Positions 45,059-53,784 of a DNA stretch of 64,000 bases are shown here, one piece after another (positions within the stretch are counted from its first letter, which is position 1; the number at the start of each line of letters is the position of its first letter). Both the position numbers and the translations under genes were made by a program. The stretch covers positions 33,510-97,509 of the forward strand of contig NZ_JAGIKZ010000015.1 in assembly GCF_017874625.1 (NCBI RefSeq), written 5' to 3'. Origin of the DNA: Cytobacillus eiseniae. GTDB taxonomy: Bacteria > Bacillota > Bacilli > Bacillales > Cytobacillaceae. The notes under the pieces were generated by a model that worked only from the letters and a program-made list of their open reading frames with translations, searched no databases and was not told the origin of the DNA.

Positions 45059-46816
45059 ATGAAACAGAAGTTGATTTCAGGTGGCAGATATAAGGGTTAT
45101 TCGCTTCATTCATTCCAAAAGGATATTATTTCAGGGATTATTGTGGGGGTCATTGCTATTCCCTTAGGTATGGCCTTTGCTATTGCATCTGGTGTGAAGC
45201 CTGAATATGGAATCTATACAACCATTATTGCTGGGATTTTAATCTCACTGTTTGGTGGATCAAAGTATCAGATTGGCGGACCTACTGGTGCATTTATTCC
45301 TATTTTATTTGGGATTATTATGACCTATGGGTATGAAAATTTATTGATTGCAGGATTTATGGCTGGGTTTCTTTTATTTATTATGGGGGTTTGTAAGCTT
45401 GGGTCACTTATTAAATTCATTCCTAAATCCGTTACTATTGGATTTACTTCAGGGATCGCAGTCATTATTTTCATCGGGCAGGTTCCAAATTTCTTAGGTC
45501 TAACGGGTGTGAAGAACCATGAATACTTTCTCAATAATCTTAACGAAATAATTAAACATATCGATAGTATTAACCTATATAGTCTATTAACTGCTGGGAT
45601 TTGCTTAATAACCATTCTATATATGCCAAAATTACTTCCTGCTATCCCAAGTCCTCTGATTGGGCTTATTGTTTCGACTCTAGTTGCAAGTTTTCTCTTT
45701 CCTACTCACATAGCAACAATTGGTTCAGCCTTTGGGGACATTCCAAACACACTACCAAAATTTGAATTTCCCGCACTTTCTTTTGAGCGGATTCAACAGC
45801 TAATTGGTCCTGCCTTTGTGATTGCTTTTCTTGGAGCCATTGAGTCGCTATTGTCTGCCGTGGTCGCTGATGGGATGACAAATAGTAAGCATAATAGCAA
45901 TCGAGAATTAATTGGGCAAGGAATTGCAAATATGGTTACACCAATGTTTGGTGGGATCCCTGCAACAGGTGCGATCGCAAGAACGGCTACGAATATAAAA
46001 AATGGCGCAGCCTCCCCCCTATCAGGCGTTATACATGGGATCGTAGTCCTTTTGGTTCTATTGCTATTTGCACCATACGCATCGAAAATACCTTTGGCAA
46101 GTATGGCACCCATTTTAATGATTGTTGCATGGAATATGAGTGAACGTCATGTCTTTTACCAGCTGTTAAAAGCCAAAACAGAGGATTCCTTTGTTTTAGT
46201 CATCACCTTCTTATTAACCGTGTTTTTTAATCTGACTCTTGCCGTTGGAATCGGTCTTATTTTGGCTATAATTATTTTCACGAAACGGATGAGTGATATA
46301 ATGGTAACGGCTAAGGCATTACCTAATCCTGAACATAAGCAAGAAAAAGTAGAAACTCAAATTGTGACAGATTCTCATGATTGCCCCCAAATTAGTATTT
46401 ATAATGTAGAGGGGCCGCTCTTTTTCGGCGCAGCACAGACTTTTCAACAGAGTATTATGAATACCATTAACTACAAACCGAAAGTACTTCTTTTAAGAAT
46501 GGGAAGAGTACCTTTCATGGATATAACAGGGGAATCTCATTTATCTAGTATTATAAAAGACTTTTCAAAACATGGAATTGTCTTAATATCTGGCTTAAAT
46601 GTTCAGCCCAAAAAGGTATTAATTAAGACTGGCTTATATCAATTAATTGGCGAAAGGCACTTTTTTGAACATACTGGAGATGCCATCAATTATGCACTAT
46701 TACATTTAAACAAAGATAAATGCATTGGATGCAAACATTTCGCTTTTAGGGAATGTGCAGCCTTGTCAGGTGCTTATGATTTAGTGGAAGAAAAAAAGAA
46801 AGTGTTTAATGCCTAA
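45059..46816 (+). CDS. SulP family anion permease with STAS domain
   Basis: A 585-residue permease. Residues about 15-410 hold the SLC26/SulP transport core (IPLGMAFAIASGVKPEYG, IGGPTGAFIP, IGFTSGIAVIIF), then a STAS domain (about 440-545). An unusual C-terminal tail carries CIGCKHFAFREC (about 558-570), which could bind a metal or respond to thiols. SulP proteins carry sulfate, bicarbonate or other anions. The downstream ArsR regulator and the Cys tail suggest regulation by metals, redox or sulfur, but the substrate is open. Confidence 0.9.
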   Translation: MKQKLISGGRYKGYSLHSFQKDIISGIIVGVIAIPLGMAFAIASGVKPEYGIYTTIIAGILISLFGGSKYQIGGPTGAFIPILFGIIMTYGYENLLIAGFMAGFLLFIMGVCKLGSLIKFIPKSVTIGFTSGIAVIIFIGQVPNFLGLTGVKNHEYFLNNLNEIIKHIDSINLYSLLTAGICLITILYMPKLLPAIPSPLIGLIVSTLVASFLFPTHIATIGSAFGDIPNTLPKFEFPALSFERIQQLIGPAFVIAFLGAIESLLSAVVADGMTNSKHNSNRELIGQGIANMVTPMFGGIPATGAIARTATNIKNGAASPLSGVIHGIVVLLVLLLFAPYASKIPLASMAPILMIVAWNMSERHVFYQLLKAKTEDSFVLVITFLLTVFFNLTLAVGIGLILAIIIFTKRMSDIMVTAKALPNPEHKQEKVETQIVTDSHDCPQISIYNVEGPLFFGAAQTFQQSIMNTINYKPKVLLLRMGRVPFMDITGESHLSSIIKDFSKHGIVLISGLNVQPKKVLIKTGLYQLIGERHFFEHTGDAINYALLHLNKDKCIGCKHFAFRECAALSGAYDLVEEKKKVFNA

Positions 46817-46841
46817 TCTCTTTTAATAGGAGGAAATAGAA

Positions 46842-47213
46842 TTGAACTTAGAGATGCAAAAATTCAAGGCAGATTTTTTTAAAGCTCTTGCCCATCCGCT
46901 TAGGATAAAAATTCTTGAGTTACTGGCTGAAGGTGATAAAGGCGTTAACGAAATCCAAAGCCTTGCTGGAAGTGAAGGTTCAGCTGTTTCACAGCAATTA
47001 ACCGTACTTCGCGGAAAAAATATTGTGACAGGCACGAAAGACGGAAATCGTGTCATTTATTCCTTGCGTGATCCGATGATTGTTGATCTCCTTTCTGTTG
47101 CACGCCAAATCTTTAACAATCATTTAGTTGACACGATTAATATGTTAGACAAATTAAATATCCAGATGGATGAACCCATGCAAAATGGCAGTACCCTGAG
47201 TGATGATAATTAG
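46842..47213 (+). CDS. ArsR/SmtB family transcriptional regulator
   Basis: A 123-residue winged-helix regulator starting at TTG 46842 behind AGGAGG. The helix-turn-helix spans about 35-75 (GVNEIQSLAGSEGSAVSQQL) after the ALAHPLRIKILELL signature. It has no cysteine, so arsenite-type Cys sensing is unlikely. It is 25 bp after sulP and probably represses that operon. The signal is not evident from sequence. Confidence 0.9.
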   Translation: MNLEMQKFKADFFKALAHPLRIKILELLAEGDKGVNEIQSLAGSEGSAVSQQLTVLRGKNIVTGTKDGNRVIYSLRDPMIVDLLSVARQIFNNHLVDTINMLDKLNIQMDEPMQNGSTLSDDN

Positions 47214-47236
47214 AGTAAAAAAAACGAATATGAAAT

Positions 47237-47286
47237 GAGGCCCCTTGGAACACTTTTACCTTCCGTTCCAAGGGGCTCTTATTTTT
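47237..47286 (+). terminator. Terminator after the ArsR gene
   Basis: GAGGCCCCTTGGAAC and GTTCCAAGGGGCTC form a long stem followed by TTATTTTT. Confidence 0.85.
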
Positions 47287-47354
47287 ACTTACAATTCACT
47301 TGTGACATGGTAAGCCTTCTTATATTTAAATGGGTTAAACATTTCATGAAACTT

Positions 47355-47381
47355 TGTCACAATTATCCACCCTTCATCGTC
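47355..47381 (+). promoter_or_regulatory. ECF41-type promoter
   Basis: TGTCACA (47355-47361), 16 bp, CGTC (47378-47381). This is the published ECF41 promoter pattern (TGTCACA-n16-CGTC), and the downstream operon encodes an ECF41 sigma factor, so it is very probably autoregulated. Confidence 0.88.
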
Positions 47382-47413
47382 TTGAGTATGAAATAACAAA
47401 TGGAGGTTATCTT

Positions 47414-48682
47414 ATGGCTCAAAAATGGGATGTTGTGATTATTGGCGGCGGATTAGCTGGTTTCGTGGCAGCAAATTATTTAGCAAAAAGGAATTTATCC
47501 ATATTAGTACTCGAAAAAGGAAAAAAGGTTGGAGGTAGGGCTAGAACAGATCAAATACACGAGCAATATTTCAATTTAGGTCCACATGCGCTATCTAAAA
47601 AAGGAAAAGCCATGGCGATTCTCGAAGAGTTAACTATTCAGGTTCCTGGAAAATCCCCAAAATTAGGAGGTGTTTTAGTAAAAGAGCATTTGGAATATTC
47701 CGCGCCTTTTACTCCTTCAGGCCTTTTAACAACAAATCTTTTAAACTGGAAGGATCGTATCGAATGGGCTAACGTTTTAATAAAGGTAATTTCAGTAAAT
47801 ACCAAAAAACTAACCACCTGGACTTTCGAGCAATGGGTACAACAAACGACTGAATCAGCAAACATCCAATCCTTACTCTATTTACTAGGCAGACTGGCAA
47901 CGTATTGCCACGCTCCAGATCAAGCGAGTGCAAAGATCATTGTCTCTCATTTAAAGACGGTCTTGAATGGGGTTCTTTATTTAGACCATGGCTGGCAAAC
48001 AATTATCGACCAGCTCCACAACAAAGCCGTAGTCTCTGGTGTACAGATTGAAACACATAAGCGAGTCAAACACATTGCCCCCCTTGAACAGGATTCTTTT
48101 AAACTCGTGCTCTCTCATGACGAGGAGGTTTTTGGAAAATACGTCATATGTACAACTGGCCCTTATGAACTCCAGCATATGTTAGGTAAAAAATCTAACT
48201 TCCCTTTTACTAAAATGAAGCCGGTAAAGGGAGCAACATTCGATATCGCTTTAACACAGCTGCCAAATCCTAAGAAACTGTTTGCCATGGACATCAATCA
48301 TCCGCTTTATTTTTCCGTTCATTCAAACTATGCTCGGCTCTCTGCTGATGCCAAAAATGCCGTTATGCATGTGTTTAAATACCATCATCCAGATGAAACG
48401 ATCAATGCGAAAAAGGTGAGGGATGAGCTTGAGCAATTCCTAGAAAAGATACAACCAGGATGGAAAAACTACGAAATTACTAGTCGCTTTATTCCACAAA
48501 TTACGGTTAACCAGCGCTTACCTCAAATAGGAGATGAGAAAATGCTAGAAAGTTGTAAACGAGGCATTCCAGGATTATATATAGCCGGAGATTGGGCTTC
48601 TCCAGATTTCATTTTGGCAGAAGGAGCCGTAAGCAGTGCGAAACAAGCAGCTGAGGACATTATGAAAAAAGAAAAGAGTTGA
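47414..48682 (+). CDS. FAD-dependent oxidoreductase (phytoene desaturase/amine oxidase-like)
   Basis: ATG 47414 lies behind GGAGG; an upstream in-frame start overlaps the ECF41 promoter. The 422-residue protein has the FAD motif VVIIGGGLAGFVAANYLAKR near its start, the GGRARTDQ second motif and a C-terminal LYIAGDWASPDFILAEGAV FAD segment. It resembles FAD-dependent CrtI/protoporphyrinogen oxidase-type enzymes; substrate unknown. ECF41 sigma genes are commonly paired with one such oxidoreductase, decarboxylase or epimerase gene, here placed ahead of the sigma gene. Confidence 0.87.
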   Translation: MAQKWDVVIIGGGLAGFVAANYLAKRNLSILVLEKGKKVGGRARTDQIHEQYFNLGPHALSKKGKAMAILEELTIQVPGKSPKLGGVLVKEHLEYSAPFTPSGLLTTNLLNWKDRIEWANVLIKVISVNTKKLTTWTFEQWVQQTTESANIQSLLYLLGRLATYCHAPDQASAKIIVSHLKTVLNGVLYLDHGWQTIIDQLHNKAVVSGVQIETHKRVKHIAPLEQDSFKLVLSHDEEVFGKYVICTTGPYELQHMLGKKSNFPFTKMKPVKGATFDIALTQLPNPKKLFAMDINHPLYFSVHSNYARLSADAKNAVMHVFKYHHPDETINAKKVRDELEQFLEKIQPGWKNYEITSRFIPQITVNQRLPQIGDEKMLESCKRGIPGLYIAGDWASPDFILAEGAVSSAKQAAEDIMKKEKS

Positions 48683-48686
48683 TATC

Positions 48687-49550
48687 GTGCAGATTAGTAA
48701 CGAAGACTATCAACAATATAAACCATTATTGTTTTCAATCGGGTATCGTATGTTAGGTTCAATTACAGACGCAGAGGATATTGTGCAAGAAACCTTTTTA
48801 AAGGCGTACCAAATTGATGAGAAAAAGATAGATAATAAGAAAGCGTACCTCTGCAAAGTAGTAACCAACCGTTGTCTTGATCATTTAAAGTCAGCGCAGC
48901 ATAGACGGGAACAATATATAGGACCATGGAATCCCGTACCATTATTGCTTGAGAGCTCCAATGGCATTGACCCATCTGAAATGGCCTTGCAAAAAGAAGG
49001 ATTGAGCATTGCCTATTTACGGATGATGGAGCATTTAGCTCCAGATGAACGAGCGGTCCTCCTTTTAAGAGAGGCTTTAGACTTCTCCTATTCGGAAATT
49101 GCTGAGATCATCGAAAAGAAAGAAGAAAACTGCCGGAAGATTCTCAGTCGAGCTAAGCAGAGAATCTCACAAATTGAGGATGAAAGCTTAGACTATGAGC
49201 AGAATAAATTCCTTATTCATCGCTTTATTCAAGCCTTTCAAATGCAAAAGACGGATGATTTATTAGAACTGATCTCTGAAAATGTAACACTTTACTCGGA
49301 TGGCGGAGGAAAAGTAAAGGCTGCTGTTCGACCAATTGTCTCCCTGTCTAATGTATTAGCTTTATTATTCGGGATCACGAAAAACGTTCCAAAAGACTTT
49401 TATTTTGAGATAAGAAACGTCAATCATCAGCCAGCAATCGTCATTTTTATGAACGGAGCTCTTCATAGCATTCTTAGCTTTTATATTCGTAAGGACAAAA
49501 TTAACGAAATGTATTTGACGATGAATCCGGATAAGTTGCCGATTCGCTAA
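48687..49550 (+). CDS. ECF41 family RNA polymerase sigma factor (SigJ-like)
   Basis: A 287-residue sigma factor starting at GTG 48687, 4 bp after the oxidoreductase stop. Sigma-2 (about 10-75) contains AEDIVQETFLKAY; sigma-4 (about 108-160) contains the helix-turn-helix DFSYSEIAEIIEKKEENCRKIL. The C-terminal SnoaL-like extension holds the ECF41 landmarks DGGGK (205-209) and NPDKL (280-284). In this family the extension replaces an anti-sigma factor and tunes activity. The matching promoter lies ahead of the operon. Confidence 0.93.
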   Translation: MQISNEDYQQYKPLLFSIGYRMLGSITDAEDIVQETFLKAYQIDEKKIDNKKAYLCKVVTNRCLDHLKSAQHRREQYIGPWNPVPLLLESSNGIDPSEMALQKEGLSIAYLRMMEHLAPDERAVLLLREALDFSYSEIAEIIEKKEENCRKILSRAKQRISQIEDESLDYEQNKFLIHRFIQAFQMQKTDDLLELISENVTLYSDGGGKVKAAVRPIVSLSNVLALLFGITKNVPKDFYFEIRNVNHQPAIVIFMNGALHSILSFYIRKDKINEMYLTMNPDKLPIR

Positions 49551-49579
49551 GGAATAATAGATAGATAGAGAAGTAGTCA

Positions 49580-49620
49580 AAGCTGTCCCTAGAGATTCAT
49601 AGCCCTTTAGGGACAGCTTC
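49580..49620 (+). terminator. Terminator after the ECF41 operon
   Basis: AAGCTGTCCCTA and TAGGGACAGCTT form a 12-bp stem around a 16-nt loop, with CTT rather than a long T run behind it. Confidence 0.7.
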
Positions 49621-49718
49621 TTATCATCTCTACCAATTGGAGAAAAACTCCATTTATTTATGATACAGTTTCCTATGGTATTGCTAAAGGTAGGTTTCAA
49701 TTTTATTTGACGTAAGTT

Positions 49719-49805
49719 TTAATCTTGGTATTTAACTAACATATCATTAAAATCAATAATAATAGTAGATTCATTCATAACATCAACACCCAGAATACCG
49801 TTAAA
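49719..49805 (-). pseudogene. C-terminal remnant of a retropepsin-like aspartyl protease
   Basis: On the minus strand a 28-codon stretch without a start, between TGA and TAA, reads FNGILGVDVMNESTIIIDFN... The GILGVD and IIDFN segments match the end of bacterial retropepsin-like proteases (..GILGMDFL..IIDF..). The rest of the gene is missing; the LURP gene lies directly upstream, so an insertion or deletion probably removed it. Confidence 0.5.
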
Positions 49806-49808
49806 TCA

Positions 49809-50303
49809 TTAAGTTGCTGCTGAGGAAGCTGTTGCATTATCAGCCTTCACACAATCAATGGCAACAACAAGTGCAATAATAATGGTTTCCATCTCTTCAT
49901 TTAAAATTTGAACTTTATAGCTATCACCCCAAGTGAACCATTCCTTGCTCACTTGACCAACAACTTTTCCATGCTGTAAAATTTCAAAATTCATATCCCA
50001 CCAATTGCCATTTACTTCAATGCCTGTCGCATCAATCGAATAGCGTGCTTTAAAGAAAGAAAGCTCCTTCTTAATCGTTAACACTTCTTGCCCGTTTACC
50101 TCAACAAAAAACTTCGGTAAAAAGCTAAACGTCTTTTTCGTAATAAGTGCAACTTCCTCTTTTGTTGTATTCATAATGGAGAAAGTCTTTGGAATTTGCA
50201 TAAAACTGCCCTCAACATAATAAACATCCTGTTCCTGCTGATCCTTTACAGTAAATTTGGCACTTAAACTGAATACTTTCTGCTTAATATAAAGTGACTT
50301 CAT
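49809..50303 (-). CDS. LURP-one-related (tubby-like) family protein
   Basis: ATG 50303 lies behind GGAGG, giving 164 residues. The sequence is a beta-rich LURP-one/DUF567 barrel: MKSLYIKQKVFSLSAKFTVKD, then EVALITKKTFSFLPKFFVEV and WWDMNFEILQHGKVVGQVSKEW. Bacterial members (YxjI-like) are small cytoplasmic proteins of unknown function. The C-terminus ends with a small-residue tail (ATASSAAT). Confidence 0.8.
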   Translation of the reverse strand: MKSLYIKQKVFSLSAKFTVKDQQEQDVYYVEGSFMQIPKTFSIMNTTKEEVALITKKTFSFLPKFFVEVNGQEVLTIKKELSFFKARYSIDATGIEVNGNWWDMNFEILQHGKVVGQVSKEWFTWGDSYKVQILNEEMETIIIALVVAIDCVKADNATASSAAT

Positions 50304-50342
50304 ATGATCCCTCCTTTGAATGAATTTCATTTGAATACTCAC

Positions 50343-50741
50343 TAATTTTTAATATGAACTCTCTAATAATTATACGGCCACCTCGTCCAAATGTTTCTAT
50401 TAAAAGAAAAATACCTTTCCTATTCATTCAATTAAAGAGATTTAGCAAGAGACTATACTGAAGAAAAGATCAGTCACATTGACGATTTATGATTAGGAGG
50501 GTATTTTGAGTCATCTTATTAAATATTTTCACATAAAAAAGGCGGGAATGATTTTTCTCCATCCTACCTTTTCGATATCATCATTGATCCAAACCATTCT
50601 TTTGACGGATACTGCTAGCACCCCTTCTTCTATTTCTCCAGCTAAAAATCCCCTAAATCCTTATTGATCATACGTCCTTCACTTAATTGAAAGAATTGTC
50701 TTCTTCACGTAAATGATAAATACAATCACTTCAAATATATT
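50343..50741. other. Intergenic stretch with possible coding debris
   Basis: Two short frames overlap near 50505-50670: a plus-strand 53-codon frame from TTG 50506 behind AGGAGGG, and a minus-strand stop-bounded frame reading GFLAGEIEEGVLAVSV... that looks protein-like but has no start. Neither can be supported as a gene; the minus frame may be decayed coding sequence. No repeat or terminator was recognised. Confidence 0.3.
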
Positions 50742-51074
50742 TTATGAGATTCTTGTTCCATTCATTATTGTCTCATCTGGCTTTAAAAGAACAACATCTC
50801 CCTCTTCCGGAACTCCACCTAACACCAGCGCTTCTGATTTAAATCCAGCAATACGCATCGATGGAAAATTAACTACTCCTATCACTTGACGTCCACAAAG
50901 CTGCTCGGGATGATATCTTCTAGTAATTTGGGCAGAAGAATGTTTGATGCCAATCTCTTCTCCAAAGTCGATTTCTAGTTTTATCGCAGGTTTCCTCGCT
51001 TCTGGAAAAGGTGCTGCATGAATAATCGTACCCACGCGAATATCTAGTTTTAGAAAATCTTCAATTTCTGCCAT
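50742..51074 (-). CDS. csaA: CsaA-like tRNA-binding-domain chaperone
   Basis: ATG 51074 follows AAGGTGG and gives 110 residues; a GTG at 51089 is too close to that site. The single EMAP-II-like tRNA-binding OB fold is complete: [44 protein letters not shown] and the terminal [16 protein letters not shown]. CsaA is described as a secretion-associated chaperone in Bacillus, binding unfolded proteins and possibly tRNA. Confidence 0.92.
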   Translation of the reverse strand: MAEIEDFLKLDIRVGTIIHAAPFPEARKPAIKLEIDFGEEIGIKHSSAQITRRYHPEQLCGRQVIGVVNFPSMRIAGFKSEALVLGGVPEEGDVVLLKPDETIMNGTRIS

Positions 51075-51201
51075 ATCAGAATGAACCACCTTTCAAATAA
51101 AATTAAAATTGGGGAATTCCCCTCATTATTAAAAAAAAGAAACTATATCTCTATAGTAGAAGGTTTCGCAAACATTTTCTTTACCCATCATAATATCCTT
51201 C

Positions 51202-51900
51202 TTATCTATTTTTAAGCATTTTATATTTTTGTGGAGGCATTCCCTCATACCGAGCGAACCATCTAGTAAACGAGGAGGCATTCTCAAATCCTAATTCTTC
51301 ACTAATCATCGACATAGTCCATTCAGTCGCATGTAACAAATGCTTCGCCTCTTTCAAACGAAGCTCAGCAATATACGTTTTGATACTTTTCCCCGTTCTT
51401 TTCTTAAACCATGTTGAATAATAGACGGGATGATAATGCTCCATTTTTGCTAAAGTTTCTACTCTTATTGACTCCCTAAAATGTTTATGAAGATAGTCAA
51501 TTGAGGGAGGGTTCGAGACTTGAAGCTTGTTTGTTACATACCTAGTCAAATCTACTAAGGAAGACGGATTTTCCTGATTCTTTGCCTCTTCTAATAATAA
51601 ATAGCGAATGGAAGCCCATTGCTGATCCAATTGGATATACATACTGCTTGTATCTGCTGCTGGCAAATACTTGATCGGTATATCTACAATCAAAAATTCA
51701 TTTCTGTCCATTGATCGAAAGCTATGATCACACTTTGGTGGAAGGTAAAAACAATTCTCTGAAGTAAGATTTACTTCTTGCCACTTTGTTTGAATCTCCA
51801 AGGAGCCTTGTAAAGGAAAAAGGAATTGGCCAAACTCATGTTGATGAGCATGAAACTCCCTAGAATAAGACCGTTTCTCACAAATTACTTGGTTAATCAT
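51202..51900 (-). CDS. AraC family transcriptional regulator with cupin sensor
   Basis: A 232-residue regulator: N-terminal cupin (HAHQHEFGQFLFPLQGSLEI, about 17-36) for a small ligand and a C-terminal AraC domain with two helix-turn-helices (VETLAKMEHYHPVYYSTWF and SMISEELGFENASSFTRWFA). It is divergent from the ClbS/DfsB-like gene, about 180 bp away, which may be its target. Confidence 0.87.
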   Translation of the reverse strand: MINQVICEKRSYSREFHAHQHEFGQFLFPLQGSLEIQTKWQEVNLTSENCFYLPPKCDHSFRSMDRNEFLIVDIPIKYLPAADTSSMYIQLDQQWASIRYLLLEEAKNQENPSSLVDLTRYVTNKLQVSNPPSIDYLHKHFRESIRVETLAKMEHYHPVYYSTWFKKRTGKSIKTYIAELRLKEAKHLLHATEWTMSMISEELGFENASSFTRWFARYEGMPPQKYKMLKNR

Positions 51901-52081
51901 TCCTATATTAATCCCTCCTTACTCTTGTTTTAAGATATATTATAATTGAAAAGAATGGAATGCGGAATATTTCAAACCTTCGATCAAATTCACTTTCCAA
52001 CAATAAATATTCTAATGCAGCCTCTGTATCCCTTTTAAGTTAGTTAATACCACATTTAAAAATAGAAAGGAGAATCCTACT

Positions 52082-52600
52082 ATGGAATATATTAAACAAC
52101 AACTACTAGTAACAAGCGCACAAAAATCCTTTGATGAATTACTTACTTTAGTTGAGCGTATTCCTCCTAAAAAAAGAAATCTATCCATCGAAACAATCGA
52201 ACGAGATAAAAACTTCCGTGATGTGTTCATGCATTTATATGAATGGCATGCAATGCTTGAAAGATGGTATCAAGAAGGAATGGATGGAGATACACCTGCA
52301 ATGCCTGCCCCAGGTTATAAATGGCGTACCCTCAATCAATTAAATAGCCAAATCTGGCAGCAATATCAAGATGTGAAACTCATACATGCAATTAAAAAAT
52401 GTAAGCTTAGTCATCATCGGATTATGCGATTAATTGAACAACATAATGATGAGGAGATTTTCACCAAAAAGTATTATAAGTGGACGAAGACAAGTAATCT
52501 ATACAGTTACTTCGCTGCCAATACGGTTGATCATTACAATTGGGCGATTAAAAAATGCGAAAAAATTGCTGAAGCACTTGAGGAGATAGAATGTTGCTAA
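52082..52600 (+). CDS. ClbS/DfsB family four-helix bundle protein
   Basis: A 172-residue protein of the DinB-like superfamily, starting at ATG 52082 behind AAAGGAGA. The segments RDKNFRDVFMHLYEWHAMLERWY and MPAPGYKWRTLNQLN match ClbS/DfsB proteins. ClbS in E. coli inactivates colibactin as a cyclopropane hydrolase; DfsB-type proteins in Bacillus are mostly uncharacterised. His residues that could hold a metal are present (MHLYEWH, DHYNW). A detoxification role is possible but not shown. Confidence 0.87.
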   Translation: MEYIKQQLLVTSAQKSFDELLTLVERIPPKKRNLSIETIERDKNFRDVFMHLYEWHAMLERWYQEGMDGDTPAMPAPGYKWRTLNQLNSQIWQQYQDVKLIHAIKKCKLSHHRIMRLIEQHNDEEIFTKKYYKWTKTSNLYSYFAANTVDHYNWAIKKCEKIAEALEEIECC

Positions 52601-52653
52601 TTTCCTTAGCTCTAAGCATCGATTAGGAGGACAGGGTGAGCACCTAAGTAAAT

Positions 52654-52846
52654 GAATAGGCGGAAAATTTCCGCTTATTTCGTAATAATTAATAAAAAAG
52701 GCCTAAATAAGCGGAGAAATTCCGCCTATTGACTTGAAAAGTCCAAAAATGAGCGATTTTGCATTGAATAAGCGGAAAGTTTCCGCTTATTTCGCCCAAA
52801 ATGAGCTTCATTCTACATTTAAGCGGAATTTCTCCGCTTATTTATT
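52654..52846 (+). repeat. Dispersed AAGCGGAAA palindrome element, copy 3
   Basis: Four cores: AATAGGCGGAAAATTTCCGC (52655), AATAAGCGGAGAAATTCCGC (52705), AATAAGCGGAAAGTTTCCGC (52767) and AAGCGGAATTTCTCCGCTTA (52820). Linkers are shared with copy 2 at 33264-33458 (TAATTAATAAAAAAG, CAAAAATGAG, GAGCTTCATTCTACATTTAA). It lies between the ClbS-like and MerR genes. Confidence 0.85.
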
Positions 52847-52926
52847 TTTGCCCATTACTCGATTAAGGACGAGACATCTTCTTTAGCTACTAGATTTTTT
52901 ATGTAAATATTTTTTTACTATTCATA

Positions 52927-52957
52927 TTGACTCTCACGTTACGGGATACTTTATAGT
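52927..52957 (+). promoter_or_regulatory. MerR-type promoter with 19-bp spacer
   Basis: TTGACT (52927-52932), 19 bp, TATAGT (52952-52957). The overlong spacer holds CTCACGTTACGGGA, close to the CTCACGTTACGTGAG dyad common before TipA/Mta-type regulators. MerR proteins bend such promoters to activate them, so this regulator likely activates its own gene. Confidence 0.8.
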
Positions 52958-52975
52958 AACTAGTGAAGGGAGCGA

Positions 52976-53710
52976 ATGAAGATGAAAATTAAGGAAGTTG
53001 CTGATTTAGTTGGAATAAGTGTGCGCACACTACATCATTATGATGAAATCGGATTATTACTGCCAGATGAGACAACGGAATCAGGTTATCGAGTATATTC
53101 TGACGAGAATCTCGAAACTTTACAACAAATCTTATTTTTTAAGGAACTCGGCTTCCCTTTAAAAAGGATTAAAGAGATTATTCATAGCCCTACATTTGAT
53201 CGACAAGAAGCACTTGAGATGCATTATAAAATGCTACTAGAAAAAAAGACCCGACTCGATAAAATGATTGGGACTGTAAAGAAAACAATTCAACATTCGA
53301 AAGGAGAAATACAAATGACTAATAAAGAAAAATTTGAAGGCTTTGACTTTAGCCACAATCCATATGAACAAGAAGCACGGGAAAAATGGGGAGACCAAGC
53401 TGTTGATGAAGCAAATGAAAAGGCGAAAAACATGTCTGAATTTGATCAAGAAAAATTCAATGAAGTCTATCGTAACCTTGCCGCTCTTCGTCATCTTTCA
53501 CCAGAATCAAAAGAAGCTCAAGCTGGAATTAAAGAATGGTATGTGTTTCTAAATAAACTAGGCAACTACTCACTCGAAGCATTCAAAGGCTTAGGGCAAA
53601 TGTATGTAGACGACGAGCGCTTCACGAAAAATATTGATCAATTTGGAGAAGGCTTAGCAGCATTCATGCGTGATGCTATGGCTGTCTATGCAGATACGAA
53701 TAAAGAGTAA
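52976..53710 (+). CDS. MerR family regulator with TipAS antibiotic-recognition domain
   Basis: A 244-residue regulator starting at ATG 52976 behind GAAGGGAG. The N-terminal MerR winged helix (MKIKEVADLVGISVRTLHHYDEIGLL) is followed by a coiled-coil dimer helix (about 78-108) and a TipAS domain (about 115-240: FEGFDFSHNPYEQEAREKWG). TipAL and Mta bind hydrophobic or thiopeptide drugs and activate their own and exporter genes. No exporter gene is next to it. Confidence 0.92.
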   Translation: MKMKIKEVADLVGISVRTLHHYDEIGLLLPDETTESGYRVYSDENLETLQQILFFKELGFPLKRIKEIIHSPTFDRQEALEMHYKMLLEKKTRLDKMIGTVKKTIQHSKGEIQMTNKEKFEGFDFSHNPYEQEAREKWGDQAVDEANEKAKNMSEFDQEKFNEVYRNLAALRHLSPESKEAQAGIKEWYVFLNKLGNYSLEAFKGLGQMYVDDERFTKNIDQFGEGLAAFMRDAMAVYADTNKE

Positions 53711-53721
53711 TAAATGAATTG

Positions 53722-53767
53722 AACACGTGCAAAGGCACTGTTATCGCCTTTGCACGTGTTTTTTTTA
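53722..53767 (+). terminator. Terminator after the MerR gene
   Basis: AACACGTGCAAAGGC and GCCTTTGCACGTGTT form a 15-bp stem followed by eight or so T. Confidence 0.92.
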
Positions 53768-53784
53768 TAGGATCCATCAAAACT

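Noticed and set aside
50506..50667. 53-codon frame starting at TTG behind AGGAGGG
   Set aside because: Unusual composition, no recognised family, no terminator, and it overlaps a protein-like frame on the other strand.
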